This document shows positions 9,260-17,944 of a stretch of DNA of 64,000 nucleotides, one piece after another (position 1 is the stretch's first letter; every line of letters starts with the position of its first letter). This DNA is from Bacillota bacterium (GTDB taxonomy: Bacteria; Bacillota; UBA4882; UBA8346), in NCBI GenBank assembly GCA_023394955.1, contig JAEWZY010000076.1:1-64000 (forward strand), written 5' to 3'. The notes under the pieces were generated by a model. The model saw nothing but the letters and a program-made list of their open reading frames with translations. It was not told the origin of the DNA and ran no database searches. Position numbers and translations under genes: made by a program.

Positions 9260-9973
9260 TCACCCCTCAATGATATCCCCTTCGGTACTGATGGTCACCA
9301 CATTCCAAGGGACCATTTTGCCGCTGTTTACGAGGGCGTTCTTGACGGCGTGGACAATACCACCGCAGCAAGGGACTTCCATCCGGAGCACGGTAACGCT
9401 TTTGATTTCGTGTCTTTTCAGGATTTCAGCGAGTTTTTCAGTATAGTCGACCTCGTCAAGTTTCGGGCAACCGATAATCGTTATTTTATTGCGCATAAAG
9501 TCTTGATGAATACCGGCATATGAATAAGCGGTACAATCAGCGGCTACCAGCAAATGAGCATTGTCGAAGTAAGGCGCGTTGACCGGGACCAGTTTAATCT
9601 GGCAAGGCCATTGCCGCAGTTCCGATTCCATGCGTACCGTACAGGTTTGCGGTTCCGATACCTTCTCTTTGACGATGGACCGGGCTTGCGTGCCGGGACA
9701 ACCACATGCCAGCGGAGGCGCGGCAGTAGCTTTTTTATCTTCGGTATGCTTGGCGACGGCTTCCTCGTCATAAGCGGCGGCCTCCCGCTCTTCGATGGTG
9801 ATCGCGCCGGTGGGGCACTCCGGTAAACAGTCACCAAGGCCGTCACAGTAACTTTCCGACACCAACTTTGCTTTGCCGTTTACCATTTGTAAGGCCCCTT
9901 CATGACAGGCGTCGACGCAAAGGCCGCAACCGTTGCACTTGACTTCGTCGATGCTGACGATTTTTCGTTTCAT
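9260..9973 (-). CDS. Ferredoxin-like protein heading the hcp operon
   Basis: The first of four co-oriented genes. Two N-terminal 4Fe-4S motifs are visible: CNGCGLCVDACHEGAL and a second atypical one, CDGLGDCLPECP. A Cys-rich linker (CGCPG) follows, then a C-terminal region with CPKLDE and VPCCGGI segments. The start ATG at 9973 is chosen because GGGAG lies 8 bases upstream; an in-frame GTG at 9982 is too close to that site. Proteins with this layout are often encoded beside hcp in anaerobes, and an electron-transfer partner role is inferred. The promoter is in the 83-base gap shared with the divergent regulator. Confidence 0.85.
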   Translation of the reverse strand: MKRKIVSIDEVKCNGCGLCVDACHEGALQMVNGKAKLVSESYCDGLGDCLPECPTGAITIEEREAAAYDEEAVAKHTEDKKATAAPPLACGCPGTQARSIVKEKVSEPQTCTVRMESELRQWPCQIKLVPVNAPYFDNAHLLVAADCTAYSYAGIHQDFMRNKITIIGCPKLDEVDYTEKLAEILKRHEIKSVTVLRMEVPCCGGIVHAVKNALVNSGKMVPWNVVTISTEGDIIEG

Positions 9974-10004
9974 ACTTTTCACTCCCTTCTATACTTTGAA
10001 TTTC

Positions 10005-10033
10005 TTGTTTTGCTAGACATATTGTAATATAAT
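10005..10033 (+). promoter_or_regulatory. Promoter of the Crp/Fnr regulator
   Basis: TTGTTT at 10005-10010 and a perfect TATAAT at 10028-10033 are separated by 17 bases. The transcript would begin near 10040, with a very short leader that carries the 14-base palindrome. Confidence 0.6.
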
Positions 10034-10049
10034 TATGATAAAAAGTCAG
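10021..10049 (-). promoter_or_regulatory. Promoter of the hcp operon
   Basis: Read on the minus strand, CTGACT (10049-10044) and TACAAT (10026-10021) are 17 bases apart. It overlaps the opposite-facing promoter for the regulator. The predicted start site is near 10014, putting the palindrome at 10049-10062 around position -41.5. Confidence 0.5.
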
Positions 10050-10062
10050 TAGCTATAGCTAC
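10049..10062. promoter_or_regulatory. Perfect palindrome, likely Crp/Fnr-type operator
   Basis: GTAGCTATAGCTAC is a perfect 14-base inverted repeat just upstream of the regulator start. Its centre is about 41.5 bases before the predicted start site of the divergent hcp operon, the classic class II position of Crp/Fnr activators. It also lies in the regulator leader, where bound protein could repress its own gene. Confidence 0.55.
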
Positions 10063-10065
10063 AAA

Positions 10066-10776
10066 TTGAGGATGAGTGTTATTTTTAAAGAACATATCCC
10101 TACCTTAACCAAGGTCAGCCTCTTTAAAGGAATTGAGGGACCGGACTTAACGCTGATGTTGGGTTGTTTGGAACCAACGCTATCCGAGTATAAAAGGAAT
10201 GATTATATAGCAATTGCCGGCGAGAAGCTTGAATCCATCGGGATCATACTTGAGGGAGAAGCGGTAGTCGTTAAGGAAAACGCAGCTGGTAACCGGGTGG
10301 TAATGGACCTTTTAAAACCAGGAGACATCTTCGGTGAAGTGGTGGTATTTGCCGAAGATTCGGCCTGGCCCGGTTCGGTAATAGCCCAGGAGGCTAGTAA
10401 GACCCTTTTTATTCCCCGCCAAAAAATAATCGGCCAGTGCCAGAGGATGTGCCCCCGGCACCGGGAGATCATTCGGAACATGCTCAAGATCGTCTCGGAG
10501 AAAGCGATGCTCCTCAATAAGAAGGTCGAGTATTTATCCATCAAGAGTATGCGCGGGAAGATCGCCGCTTTTTTGTTGGAACAATACCGGAGGACCGCCG
10601 CGACCACCTTCGTTTTGCCGTTGAACCGCAATGAAATGGCTGACTTTTTGAATGTCTCCCGGCCGTCAATGTCTAGAGAGATGCGACGGATGAAAGAGGA
10701 AGGGGTGATCGATTTTCATCTGGCTTCGGTCCGGATTAGAGAGATTGATGCCCTCAAGGGGATGGTGGAACAGTAG
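10066..10776 (+). CDS. Crp/Fnr family regulator, HcpR-like by position
   Basis: A 236-residue regulator with an N-terminal cyclic-nucleotide-binding-type beta barrel (about 20-140, containing GEAVVVKENAAGNRVVMDLL and KPGDIFGEV) and a C-terminal winged helix (about 155-230). The recognition region is NRNEMADFLNVSRPSMSRE. There is no Fnr-like N-terminal Cys cluster; a Cys pair (CQRMC) lies near residue 126. It is divergent from the hcp operon, and HcpR proteins of this family control hcp in anaerobes, so that role is inferred. The start is uncertain: TTG at 10066 or ATG at 10072, neither with a well-spaced ribosome binding site. Confidence 0.85.
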   Translation: MRMSVIFKEHIPTLTKVSLFKGIEGPDLTLMLGCLEPTLSEYKRNDYIAIAGEKLESIGIILEGEAVVVKENAAGNRVVMDLLKPGDIFGEVVVFAEDSAWPGSVIAQEASKTLFIPRQKIIGQCQRMCPRHREIIRNMLKIVSEKAMLLNKKVEYLSIKSMRGKIAAFLLEQYRRTAATTFVLPLNRNEMADFLNVSRPSMSREMRRMKEEGVIDFHLASVRIREIDALKGMVEQ

Positions 10777-11014
10777 CGATTAAAATATTAAAATATTTAG
10801 AGAATTGCCGATAGATTATATATAGCGAATTGAAATAGTTATTCACCACAACAATTTTTGAAATCAACTTTAAGGAATTGTATAATTCCCGATTTATGCT
10901 CAGACCGGCAATATATTGATGGATACATCCGGACTTATTACTATATATTGTGGTCGAAGGATTTGTTAGAGTAATTATGGAATTTCCCCATATTACAAAA
11001 AATGGAGAACCGGA

Positions 11015-14000
11015 ATGGCTTATTTCAATTACTTTAAGAACACGTTCAAAAGCATCCTCATTATCTTCGCGGCCTGTATCGGGATTGGCTTCCTGCTTTA
11101 TCTTTACGCTTCCGGAATGTTGATAAATACTGCGGCCGACTCTTTGGAGGAAATGGCCAAACTCGGCGCGATAATCGTGGAAAAAGAGATCCACCGGCGC
11201 CTTCAATCCCTCGACACCATCTCCAAAACCAATGCGATTAAAAACCCGAACTTAAGTTTGAGAGATAAAGCCGTTTATTTGAATAATTATTTAACTGAGG
11301 ACTTCGTACGAATCACTGTATCCGATAATCAAGGCGAGGCTTGGACTTCAGACGGGAATAACATTAATATTAAAGACCGGGAACATTTTCAAAAAGCCGT
11401 TACCGGGGAAAAGACCGTTTCCAACCCCGTTGCCAGTAAGATTGGGTCTGAAATGATAGTAGTTTTTGCGGTCCCGTTCTATGTGAACAACGAAATAAGC
11501 GGTACTCTTAGTGGAGTTTACAAAGGGGAGGAATTAAGCAAAATTACCGACGGGTTCAGATTGGGGGAAGGGGGAAATTCGTTTATTATCAATAAATTTG
11601 GCGAAGTAATCGCCCATGATGATCGGAGCTTAGTTTTTCGGCAGTTCAATCCCGTCCTGGAAACCATGAGGGACCCGACTCTTAAGGAATTGGCCGGGTT
11701 ATTCGAACAGATGACTCAAGGTAAGACCGGGGCCGGAAGCTACCGTTTTCTCGGAGTTGAGAAATATCTAAGTTTTGCGCCGATAAAAGGCACGGATTGG
11801 TCCTTAGCCGTGGCCGCGCCTAAAAGCCAAATATTCAAGGATATCTATCAGCTATTATTCTTCTTATCCGCTTCTTTTTTAATAATATGCGGCGTTATCG
11901 CCATCTTAAACTTGTATCTTGGGTATTTGCAGCGTAGAATCGATAAAGAAAGAATACTATCAGGCAATGTAATTGAGATGGCCAATCTGATCATCATCAA
12001 ATATGACCATAATGGAAAGATCCTTGACTTTAATAAGTTTGCCGAGATCAAAACGGGTTTAGCTAAAGAGGAAGTAATCGGAAGGATGAATATTTCCGAT
12101 TTTATTGTCTTAGACCATAAAGACGGCCCCTCTCTGCTTGAAGCTTTATCAACCGGATCTTATCCGCGGAAATTGGAATTAGCCTTCACCACTAAGACCG
12201 ATGGAACACTCTATTTGATCGGCCATTGCAATTGCCTTAACCCAATATCCGCGGACCAGCGCGAATATGAATTAATGGGGATCGACATCACTGAGATGGT
12301 TGAAGCCGAAAAACAGCTTCGAAAAAGCCATGAACAATTAGCGGCTTTGAATGAGGAAATAACGGCTTCCGAGGAAGAATTGCGCGCCAATTTCGAAGAT
12401 CTCTTCGAAAGCCAACAACAATTGAGGGAAAGTGAAGAACGATATAGTTTGGTGGTGGAAGCCGCTGGGATCGGTATCTGGGATTGGGACTCCCTAACGG
12501 GGAGATGGTTCTTTTCGGCCGAATGCCGAAGGATTTTAGAGATTGAGTCCCATTCCGTCCAAGAGTTTTTCCAGGAAATCCAAAAGCGGATTCATCCCGA
12601 TGATTCCGAAGCTGTGTTTCAGGCTTGGCAAGCATATCAAAATATTAAGATCGGACATTGCGAAACTGAATACCGGATCATCTTGCCCAACGGTGAAGTC
12701 CGGTGGATCCATGCCTTAATCAAAGCGGTCTGGAGGATGGACGGCAACATAATCCGAATGGCCGGTTCTTATATGGACATCACCAAACTAAAGGAATACC
12801 AGGAACAATTACAATACTTAGCCTATCACGATGTCCTCACCGGTTTGCCTAACCGTTTGATGTTACATAAACATTGGAATGAAAATTTAGCCGGAAGTAA
12901 AGATCTGAAAACCGCCGTTTTTTTCCTGGATACCGATAATTTTAAACTTATCAACGACACTTTGGGACATAATTTTGGCGATCAATTGATTGTGGAGATC
13001 GGTTCCAGGTTACAATCACTTTTTGGCCGGTGTTCAATGGTTTTCCGGATTGGCGGGGATGAATTCATCATTTTCAGATCCTGTTTTACCGGAATCTGCG
13101 AAGTGGAAGCGACCGCCACTCAAATATTGCAGTCCTTTACCGAACCGTTCGAATTAGAAAACAAGCGGGTCCATATCACGGTCAGTATCGGAATTACAAT
13201 TTATCCGGACTATGCCGGCGAAGCGGTTGACTTGCTCAAAAACGCCGACATTGCCATGTTTAAGGCGAAAGAATTGGGGAAAAACCGTTATGTCATTTTT
13301 GATCCCGGTTTGCAAATGGTCATTGATGAACGGATGCAGCTGGAAAAGAACTTACGCGATGCCCTGTACAAGGGGGAATTTCGCCTTTACTACCAGCCCC
13401 AAGTCGACCCGAGAACCGGTAAGGTGGGCGGTTTTGAAGCATTGTTAAGGTGGGTTAGTCCGGAATTGGGAATGGTTTCGCCTTTTAAATTCATTAGAAT
13501 TACTGAAGAAACCGGAATGATAGTTCAGTTGGGAGCCTGGGTTCTGGAACAGGCTTGTAGTTTTGTAAAAAGTCTGCAATTGATTACAGGCGCAAACTTT
13601 TTGGTCTCGGTTAATGTTTCCATCATCCAATTGATGCAAGACAATTTTGTCCAACAAGTGTTGGCAATATTAGATAAATATCAGGTAAACCCGGAATTCA
13701 TTGAATTGGAGATCACAGAATCGGTTTTAATTGAGTCTTTTGATACGATTTATCAAAAGTTAAATGCTTTAAGGGAGAATCGGATCCGGATCGCTTTGGA
13801 TGATTTTGGGAAAGGATATTCTTCTTTGAATTATCTGTGTCAGCTTCCGATATCTACGCTTAAAATCGATAAGATTTTCATCGATAATATTATGGATGTG
13901 AATAAAGAAAGGATAATTACCGGAGATATTGTGGCCATCGGACATAAAATCGGGTTGGCGGTGGTGGCCGAAGGAGTTGAGACCAGGGAGCAAGTGGATT

Positions 14001-14107
14001 ATTTATTAAACCATGGGTGCGATAAGATCCAAGGCTATTTCTATAGTAAACCTATTACTGAAGAGGAAGTGGTCCCTTTTTTAAAGAAAAGGATTGGCAA
14101 TGAGTAG
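11015..14107 (+). CDS. Membrane PAS-GGDEF-EAL signalling protein
   Basis: A 1030-residue enzyme for making and/or breaking cyclic di-GMP. Order: helix at about 12-33, extracytoplasmic Cache-like sensor (35-275), helix at 277-303, PAS domain (about 310-430), coiled coil (430-470), second PAS (about 475-600), GGDEF domain with intact RIGGDEF near residue 688, and EAL domain with EALLRW, LEITES, LDDFGKGYSS, LKIDK and VAEGVE. Both catalytic motifs look complete, so it may be bifunctional. No RxxD inhibitory site is seen before GGDEF. The start has GGAGAACCGG upstream. No operon partner is apparent. Confidence 0.93.
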   Translation: MAYFNYFKNTFKSILIIFAACIGIGFLLYLYASGMLINTAADSLEEMAKLGAIIVEKEIHRRLQSLDTISKTNAIKNPNLSLRDKAVYLNNYLTEDFVRITVSDNQGEAWTSDGNNINIKDREHFQKAVTGEKTVSNPVASKIGSEMIVVFAVPFYVNNEISGTLSGVYKGEELSKITDGFRLGEGGNSFIINKFGEVIAHDDRSLVFRQFNPVLETMRDPTLKELAGLFEQMTQGKTGAGSYRFLGVEKYLSFAPIKGTDWSLAVAAPKSQIFKDIYQLLFFLSASFLIICGVIAILNLYLGYLQRRIDKERILSGNVIEMANLIIIKYDHNGKILDFNKFAEIKTGLAKEEVIGRMNISDFIVLDHKDGPSLLEALSTGSYPRKLELAFTTKTDGTLYLIGHCNCLNPISADQREYELMGIDITEMVEAEKQLRKSHEQLAALNEEITASEEELRANFEDLFESQQQLRESEERYSLVVEAAGIGIWDWDSLTGRWFFSAECRRILEIESHSVQEFFQEIQKRIHPDDSEAVFQAWQAYQNIKIGHCETEYRIILPNGEVRWIHALIKAVWRMDGNIIRMAGSYMDITKLKEYQEQLQYLAYHDVLTGLPNRLMLHKHWNENLAGSKDLKTAVFFLDTDNFKLINDTLGHNFGDQLIVEIGSRLQSLFGRCSMVFRIGGDEFIIFRSCFTGICEVEATATQILQSFTEPFELENKRVHITVSIGITIYPDYAGEAVDLLKNADIAMFKAKELGKNRYVIFDPGLQMVIDERMQLEKNLRDALYKGEFRLYYQPQVDPRTGKVGGFEALLRWVSPELGMVSPFKFIRITEETGMIVQLGAWVLEQACSFVKSLQLITGANFLVSVNVSIIQLMQDNFVQQVLAILDKYQVNPEFIELEITESVLIESFDTIYQKLNALRENRIRIALDDFGKGYSSLNYLCQLPISTLKIDKIFIDNIMDVNKERIITGDIVAIGHKIGLAVVAEGVETREQVDYLLNHGCDKIQGYFYSKPITEEEVVPFLKKRIGNE

Positions 14108-14220
14108 CCGTTGCATCGGTGGGGCCAAATTTGGTTTGTATTGTAACTTGAATTACATTATAATAATTGAGGTTAACTTTTTTAATTATAGTCATTATAT
14201 ACCGAAGGGAAGTTAATAAC

Positions 14221-15330
14221 TTGAAACTAGGAATTGTGGGCTTGCCGAATGTCGGCAAAAGCACCTTGTTTAACGCCATTACTAAGGCGGGGGCGGAAAG
14301 CGCCAACTATCCGTTTTGCACCATTGATCCGAATGTGGGAATTGTAGCCGTGCCTGATGAACGCCTTGATAAACTGGCCGGGATGTACCAACCGGATAAA
14401 ATAACACCAACTGCCATTGAGTTTGTCGATATTGCCGGTCTAGTTAAAGGCGCTAGCCAGGGTGAAGGCTTGGGAAATAAATTTTTAGCCCATATCAGGG
14501 AAGTGGACGCCATTGTTCATGTGGTCCGTTGTTTTGAGGACCCGAATATCGTCCATGTGGACGGTTCGGTTGGACCAAAACGGGATCTGGAGACTATTAA
14601 TATTGAACTAATCTTTGCTGATCTTGAAACTGTCGAAAAAAGGATTGAGAAAACCAATACTTCATTAAAAACCCATGATCCCAAAATTAAAGCCCAGTAC
14701 CAAATGGAGATGGATGTTTATCATAAGATCAAGGCGGGTTTAGAAGCGGGACAACCCGTTCGGACGTTGGAATTTACCGATGAGGAAAGGACCGTAGTCA
14801 AACAAGCCTTTTTGTTAACTAATAAGCCGGTGATTTATGCAGCTAATGTAAGTGAATCCGATTTGACGGGAGGAACGGATCAAAATCCATTGTTGGCGGA
14901 GCTAAAGGAATGCGTCGCTGCCGAGGGGACGGAGATGATCGTGATCATGGCCCGGATTGAGGAGGAAATCGCCCAACTGGATGAGGCGGACCGGAAGGAA
15001 TATCTTGAAGAGTTGGGGATTGCCGAATCCGGCCTTGACCAGTTAATCAAGAAGAGTTACAAATTATTGGGATTGATCAGCTTTTTGACCGCCGGGAAAC
15101 CGGAGGTCCGGGCCTGGACCATAACCAAAGGGACCAAGGCGCCGCAAGCGGCCGGGAAGATCCATTCCGATTTTGAGAAAGGGTTCATCCGGGCGGAGAT
15201 CGTGAGTTATGATGATCTGATGGCTTGCGGCAGTTATGCGGCGGCGCGGGATAAAGGCCTGGTCAGGTTGGAAGGTAAAGAATATGTGATGCGAGACGGG
15301 GATGTGACATTGTTCAGGTTTAATGTGTAG
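14221..15330 (+). CDS. ychF: Redox-regulated ATPase YchF (Obg-related)
   Basis: Universal ribosome-associated P-loop ATPase. The start is the TTG at 14221, giving MKLGIVGLPNVGKSTLF; GAAGGGAAG lies upstream, and a longer reading from 14167 adds a non-conserved N-terminus. The 369-residue protein has the P-loop GLPNVGKST, the DIAGLVKGASQGEGLGN switch region with a hydrophobic residue in place of the catalytic Gln (typical of YchF/HAS GTPases), a central coiled coil (about 125-190) and a C-terminal TGS domain with ARAWTITKG-like and LIRAEIVSYDD-like segments. It is a single-copy housekeeping gene. Confidence 0.96.
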   Translation: MKLGIVGLPNVGKSTLFNAITKAGAESANYPFCTIDPNVGIVAVPDERLDKLAGMYQPDKITPTAIEFVDIAGLVKGASQGEGLGNKFLAHIREVDAIVHVVRCFEDPNIVHVDGSVGPKRDLETINIELIFADLETVEKRIEKTNTSLKTHDPKIKAQYQMEMDVYHKIKAGLEAGQPVRTLEFTDEERTVVKQAFLLTNKPVIYAANVSESDLTGGTDQNPLLAELKECVAAEGTEMIVIMARIEEEIAQLDEADRKEYLEELGIAESGLDQLIKKSYKLLGLISFLTAGKPEVRAWTITKGTKAPQAAGKIHSDFEKGFIRAEIVSYDDLMACGSYAAARDKGLVRLEGKEYVMRDGDVTLFRFNV

Positions 15331-15345
15331 AACGGAGGGATAGGA

Positions 15346-15999
15346 ATGTCGAACAAGACTTTGAAAGACCCCATTAGTGGATTGACCCATTTAATCGGGG
15401 TCGTTCTATCGTTTATCGGTCTGATTTTGATGGTCTACCGGGCGGCGGTGGCCGGGAAACCGTGGCATGTGGTTTCCTATGCCATCTTTGGCGCCAGCAT
15501 GATCTTGTTATATACGGCCAGCACTTTATATCACTGGCTGCCCCTCTCTCCAAAGGGAACTAAGATCTTGCGGAAATTGGACCATATCATGATCTTTATC
15601 TTAATCGCCGGTACCTATACCCCCATCTGTCTGGTCCCGTTACGGGGCCCTTGGGGTTGGAGTTTGTTCGGTTCCATTTGGGGACTGGCGCTGGCGGGAC
15701 TTTTCTTAAAACTTTTTTGGCTGGAAGCTCCCCGTTGGTTTAGTACCGTTATTTATACCGTCATGGGCTGGCTGGTGATCATCGCCGCCTGGCCGTTGGT
15801 ACAAGTCTTGCCTTTACCGGGTTTCGGCTGGCTGCTGGCTGGAGGGCTCTTTTATTCCGTGGGAGCGTTAATTTACGGTATCAAAAAACCCGATCCTTGG
15901 CCGGAAGTTTTCGGGTTTCACGAAATTTTTCACATATTCGTTTTACTCGGCAGTTATTGTCATTTTTGGATGATGTACCGGTATATTTTAGTTTTATAG
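15346..15999 (+). CDS. Hemolysin III family (TrhA/PAQR-like) membrane protein
   Basis: A 217-residue protein with seven predicted transmembrane helices. The zinc-site signature of the family is complete: GLTHLIGVVLS near residue 10, STLYHW near residue 63, DHIMIF near residue 78 and the C-terminal HEIFHIF...CHF segment. Members modulate membrane lipid homeostasis in bacteria; despite the name most are not toxins. It is 15 bases after ychF with GGAGGGAT upstream, so it is probably transcribed from the same promoter. Confidence 0.9.
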   Translation: MSNKTLKDPISGLTHLIGVVLSFIGLILMVYRAAVAGKPWHVVSYAIFGASMILLYTASTLYHWLPLSPKGTKILRKLDHIMIFILIAGTYTPICLVPLRGPWGWSLFGSIWGLALAGLFLKLFWLEAPRWFSTVIYTVMGWLVIIAAWPLVQVLPLPGFGWLLAGGLFYSVGALIYGIKKPDPWPEVFGFHEIFHIFVLLGSYCHFWMMYRYILVL

Positions 16000-16110
16000 G
16001 TGATAAAAAACAACCACATTTTATTTTCTTAAAAGAGCAGGAAAGCGTCTTAATAAGCAGAACTTCTTTAAGAATTTGGGGAAAACTAATGTAAAGGAAG
16101 ATTTTAAAAA

Positions 16111-16968
16111 GTGAAAATTGGAATCGTAACCGATAGTACATCTGATTTACCGCGGGAATTGGTTTCTAAATACGACATTGAAGTAATACCGCTTCACGTA
16201 TCGATGGATAACCAAAATTACCGGGATGGCGTAGATCTTACCGCGACTCAATTCTATCAAAAGCTCAAAACCAGCGGTCCCCTTCCGACAACTTCCCAGC
16301 CTTCTCCGGGGGCTTTTGTCGAGTGTTATCGGTCTTTATTGAAGAAAGTGGATGCCATCTTATCAATCCATATTACCGAAGCCCTCTCCGGGACGATCCG
16401 GACTGCGCGGATGGCCCGTGAAATATTGCCCGAAGCAAACATTCAAGTGGTCGATTCCCATTCGACTTCGATGGGATTGGGAAGTCTGGTATTGGAAGCC
16501 GCCCAAGCGGTAAGGCGGGGTATGAAGATTGAAGAAGTATCGAAGTTAGTGGAAGCGCTTCGCGAAAAAGTCAATTTTTTAGTGGTCTTGGACACTCTGG
16601 AGTATATCAAAAAAAGCGGTCGGGTCAGCGCTTTACAGGCCTTTTTCGGTTCGATTCTTCAAATCAAACCATTGTTGAAACTGGTCAATGGCAAAGTAGA
16701 GTTGGTTGAAAAAGTTAGGACCAGACGTGAGGCTATCGCGCGAATAATGAATGAGTTTAAATCCCAAATCGCCGTGGAAACAGAGGGGATTATCGCGGTA
16801 ATGCACACCGCCGCCGAGGGGGAAGCGGAGAAGATCAAAGCCGCCCTTCAGGAGACTTTTAAAAACGCTGAGATAATCATCAGCCAGGCAGGCCCGGTTC
16901 TGGGCGTTCATGTGGGCCCTGGGGCTTTGGCGTTGATTTCGGTTCCCAGAGCGGTCCCTGTTTTATAA
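16111..16968 (+). CDS. DegV family fatty-acid-binding protein
   Basis: DegV proteins (FakB type) bind a fatty acid and present it to a fatty acid kinase in Firmicutes. The 285-residue protein has the N-terminal IVTDSTSDLP motif, the TTSQPSPGAF segment and the C-terminal GPVLGVHVGPGALAL segment that shapes the acyl site. The GTG start is preceded by AAGGAAG. No fakA kinase gene is in the window. A second DegV gene lies at 50382 on the other strand; the two may differ in acyl preference. Confidence 0.92.
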   Translation: MKIGIVTDSTSDLPRELVSKYDIEVIPLHVSMDNQNYRDGVDLTATQFYQKLKTSGPLPTTSQPSPGAFVECYRSLLKKVDAILSIHITEALSGTIRTARMAREILPEANIQVVDSHSTSMGLGSLVLEAAQAVRRGMKIEEVSKLVEALREKVNFLVVLDTLEYIKKSGRVSALQAFFGSILQIKPLLKLVNGKVELVEKVRTRREAIARIMNEFKSQIAVETEGIIAVMHTAAEGEAEKIKAALQETFKNAEIIISQAGPVLGVHVGPGALALISVPRAVPVL

Positions 16969-17007
16969 ATTAACGAAGTCCGTTTATTGACTTGACTTGG
17001 TTTTCAA

Positions 17008-17027
17008 CCGATACTTTTACGTATCGG
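17008..17027. other. Hairpin after the DegV gene
   Basis: CCGATAC and GTATCGG pair across a six-base loop. There is no following T run, so termination is doubtful. Confidence 0.35.
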
Positions 17028-17100
17028 GATTATCTTGAGTGTGACGGATTTGCGGCTGAGGTTTTAAAAGAGGGAGTGGAAATAGTCTAAAATACGTAAA

Positions 17101-17127
17101 AACTCGCTAAAGAAGCGAGTTTTTTTG
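17101..17127 (+). terminator. Rho-independent terminator
   Basis: AACTCGCT pairs with AGCGAGTT across a five-base loop, followed by seven T. It stands about 130 bases after the DegV stop and immediately before the 21-bp repeat array. Confidence 0.85.
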
Positions 17128-17172
17128 TGACTTTTTTCGAAGTTTGAAATATTCATAATGAGCTCCTTCGCA

Positions 17173-17378
17173 TCGTTCCATCGTTACTTCGGGTCATTCT
17201 ATGATTCCTTCACGTCGTTTTGTCGTTCCTTCGTCTCGTTCCATCGTTCCTTCAAGTCATTCCATGAGTCCTTCGCCTTGTTTTGTTATTCTTTCGCCTC
17301 GTTCGATGATTCCTTCACGTCATTTTATCGTTCCTTCACCTCGTTCTGTTAGTTCTTCGCCTCGTTCCGTCGTTCCGG
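17173..17378. repeat. 21-bp tandem repeat array, nearly ten copies
   Basis: Units begin at 17173, 17194, 17215, 17236, 17257, 17278, 17299, 17320, 17341 and (partial) 17362, all exactly 21 bases long. The consensus is close to TCGTTCCATCGTTCCTTCAC with variable positions, and a degenerate copy may precede at 17160. Because 21 is a multiple of 3, an ATG-started frame (17158-17352) reads as seven-residue repeats of the SFxSFxx type, rich in Ser and Phe. There is no ribosome binding site and the amino acid content is odd, so I do not call a protein. Units differ from one another, so the array is not recent. Confidence 0.85.
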
Positions 17379-17439
17379 TGGGGGATTTTGGTTTTGTGAT
17401 TTTAAAAGTGGCATCGTGTGTCTTTTGGAAAACATTTTA

Positions 17440-17830
17440 AGCGTCAACAGAAAAATATTTAGTTTTGAAGGGGTTATTTCAGCATTCGGTTTCCAGTTAT
17501 AATCGGATGATTTGGTTATTATTTAAACACATACCAAAGTTATCCCGATTAGTTTATAATAAATTTTTTTGGAATTTTTGGATTGGGCAGGTGGATTGGG
17601 GTTTTTATAAGTTTGGAGTTGGAGGGGGAGGGTGGACGGTGGAAGGCAAAGGTAAAAGATTGGAACTATCTTGAATACTAATAATGACTATATACTTAGC
17701 CAAGCATTGTTTTCATTACCCAGGGCAGATGTCAATCGATGTAGCCTGCTTCCAGTTCAACTTTTGTTCTAGTGTTAGCTTATAAAAATATGTTCAACAA
17801 GCCGATGGCTTAGAACATCCTGTTCTCATG
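17440..17830. other. Non-coding stretch with nothing recognised
   Basis: An AT-rich region with stops in all frames at short intervals and no convincing start, repeat or promoter. A G-rich patch at about 17615-17640 is the only compositional feature. It separates the repeat array from the structured RNA candidate. Confidence 0.5.
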
Positions 17831-17944
17831 CCACGCGCCGACATCCGCGCCGGTCGGCGTAACACGTAATCTGTCTTTTACAAAAAACAAAATTATGAGC
17901 TTACATCAGGCGCTGTTGTAAAATAGACTTTTTGCCGTTCTGTC

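Noticed and set aside
10754..11206. A 150-residue minus-strand frame upstream of the GGDEF gene
   Set aside because: It overlaps the N-terminus of the GGDEF protein and the end of the regulator gene. It has no recognisable motif and no ribosome binding site.
12288..12635. A minus-strand frame inside the GGDEF/EAL gene
   Set aside because: It is the antisense shadow of a long conserved gene with clear domain motifs.
17158..17352. A 64-residue Ser/Phe-rich protein reading through the 21-bp array
   Set aside because: The frame is open only because 21 is a multiple of 3. It has no ribosome binding site and an amino acid pattern not seen in folded proteins.
17615..17645. A G-quadruplex candidate in the G-rich patch
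   Set aside because: There are not four clean runs of three or more G with short loops, so the motif is too weak to report.
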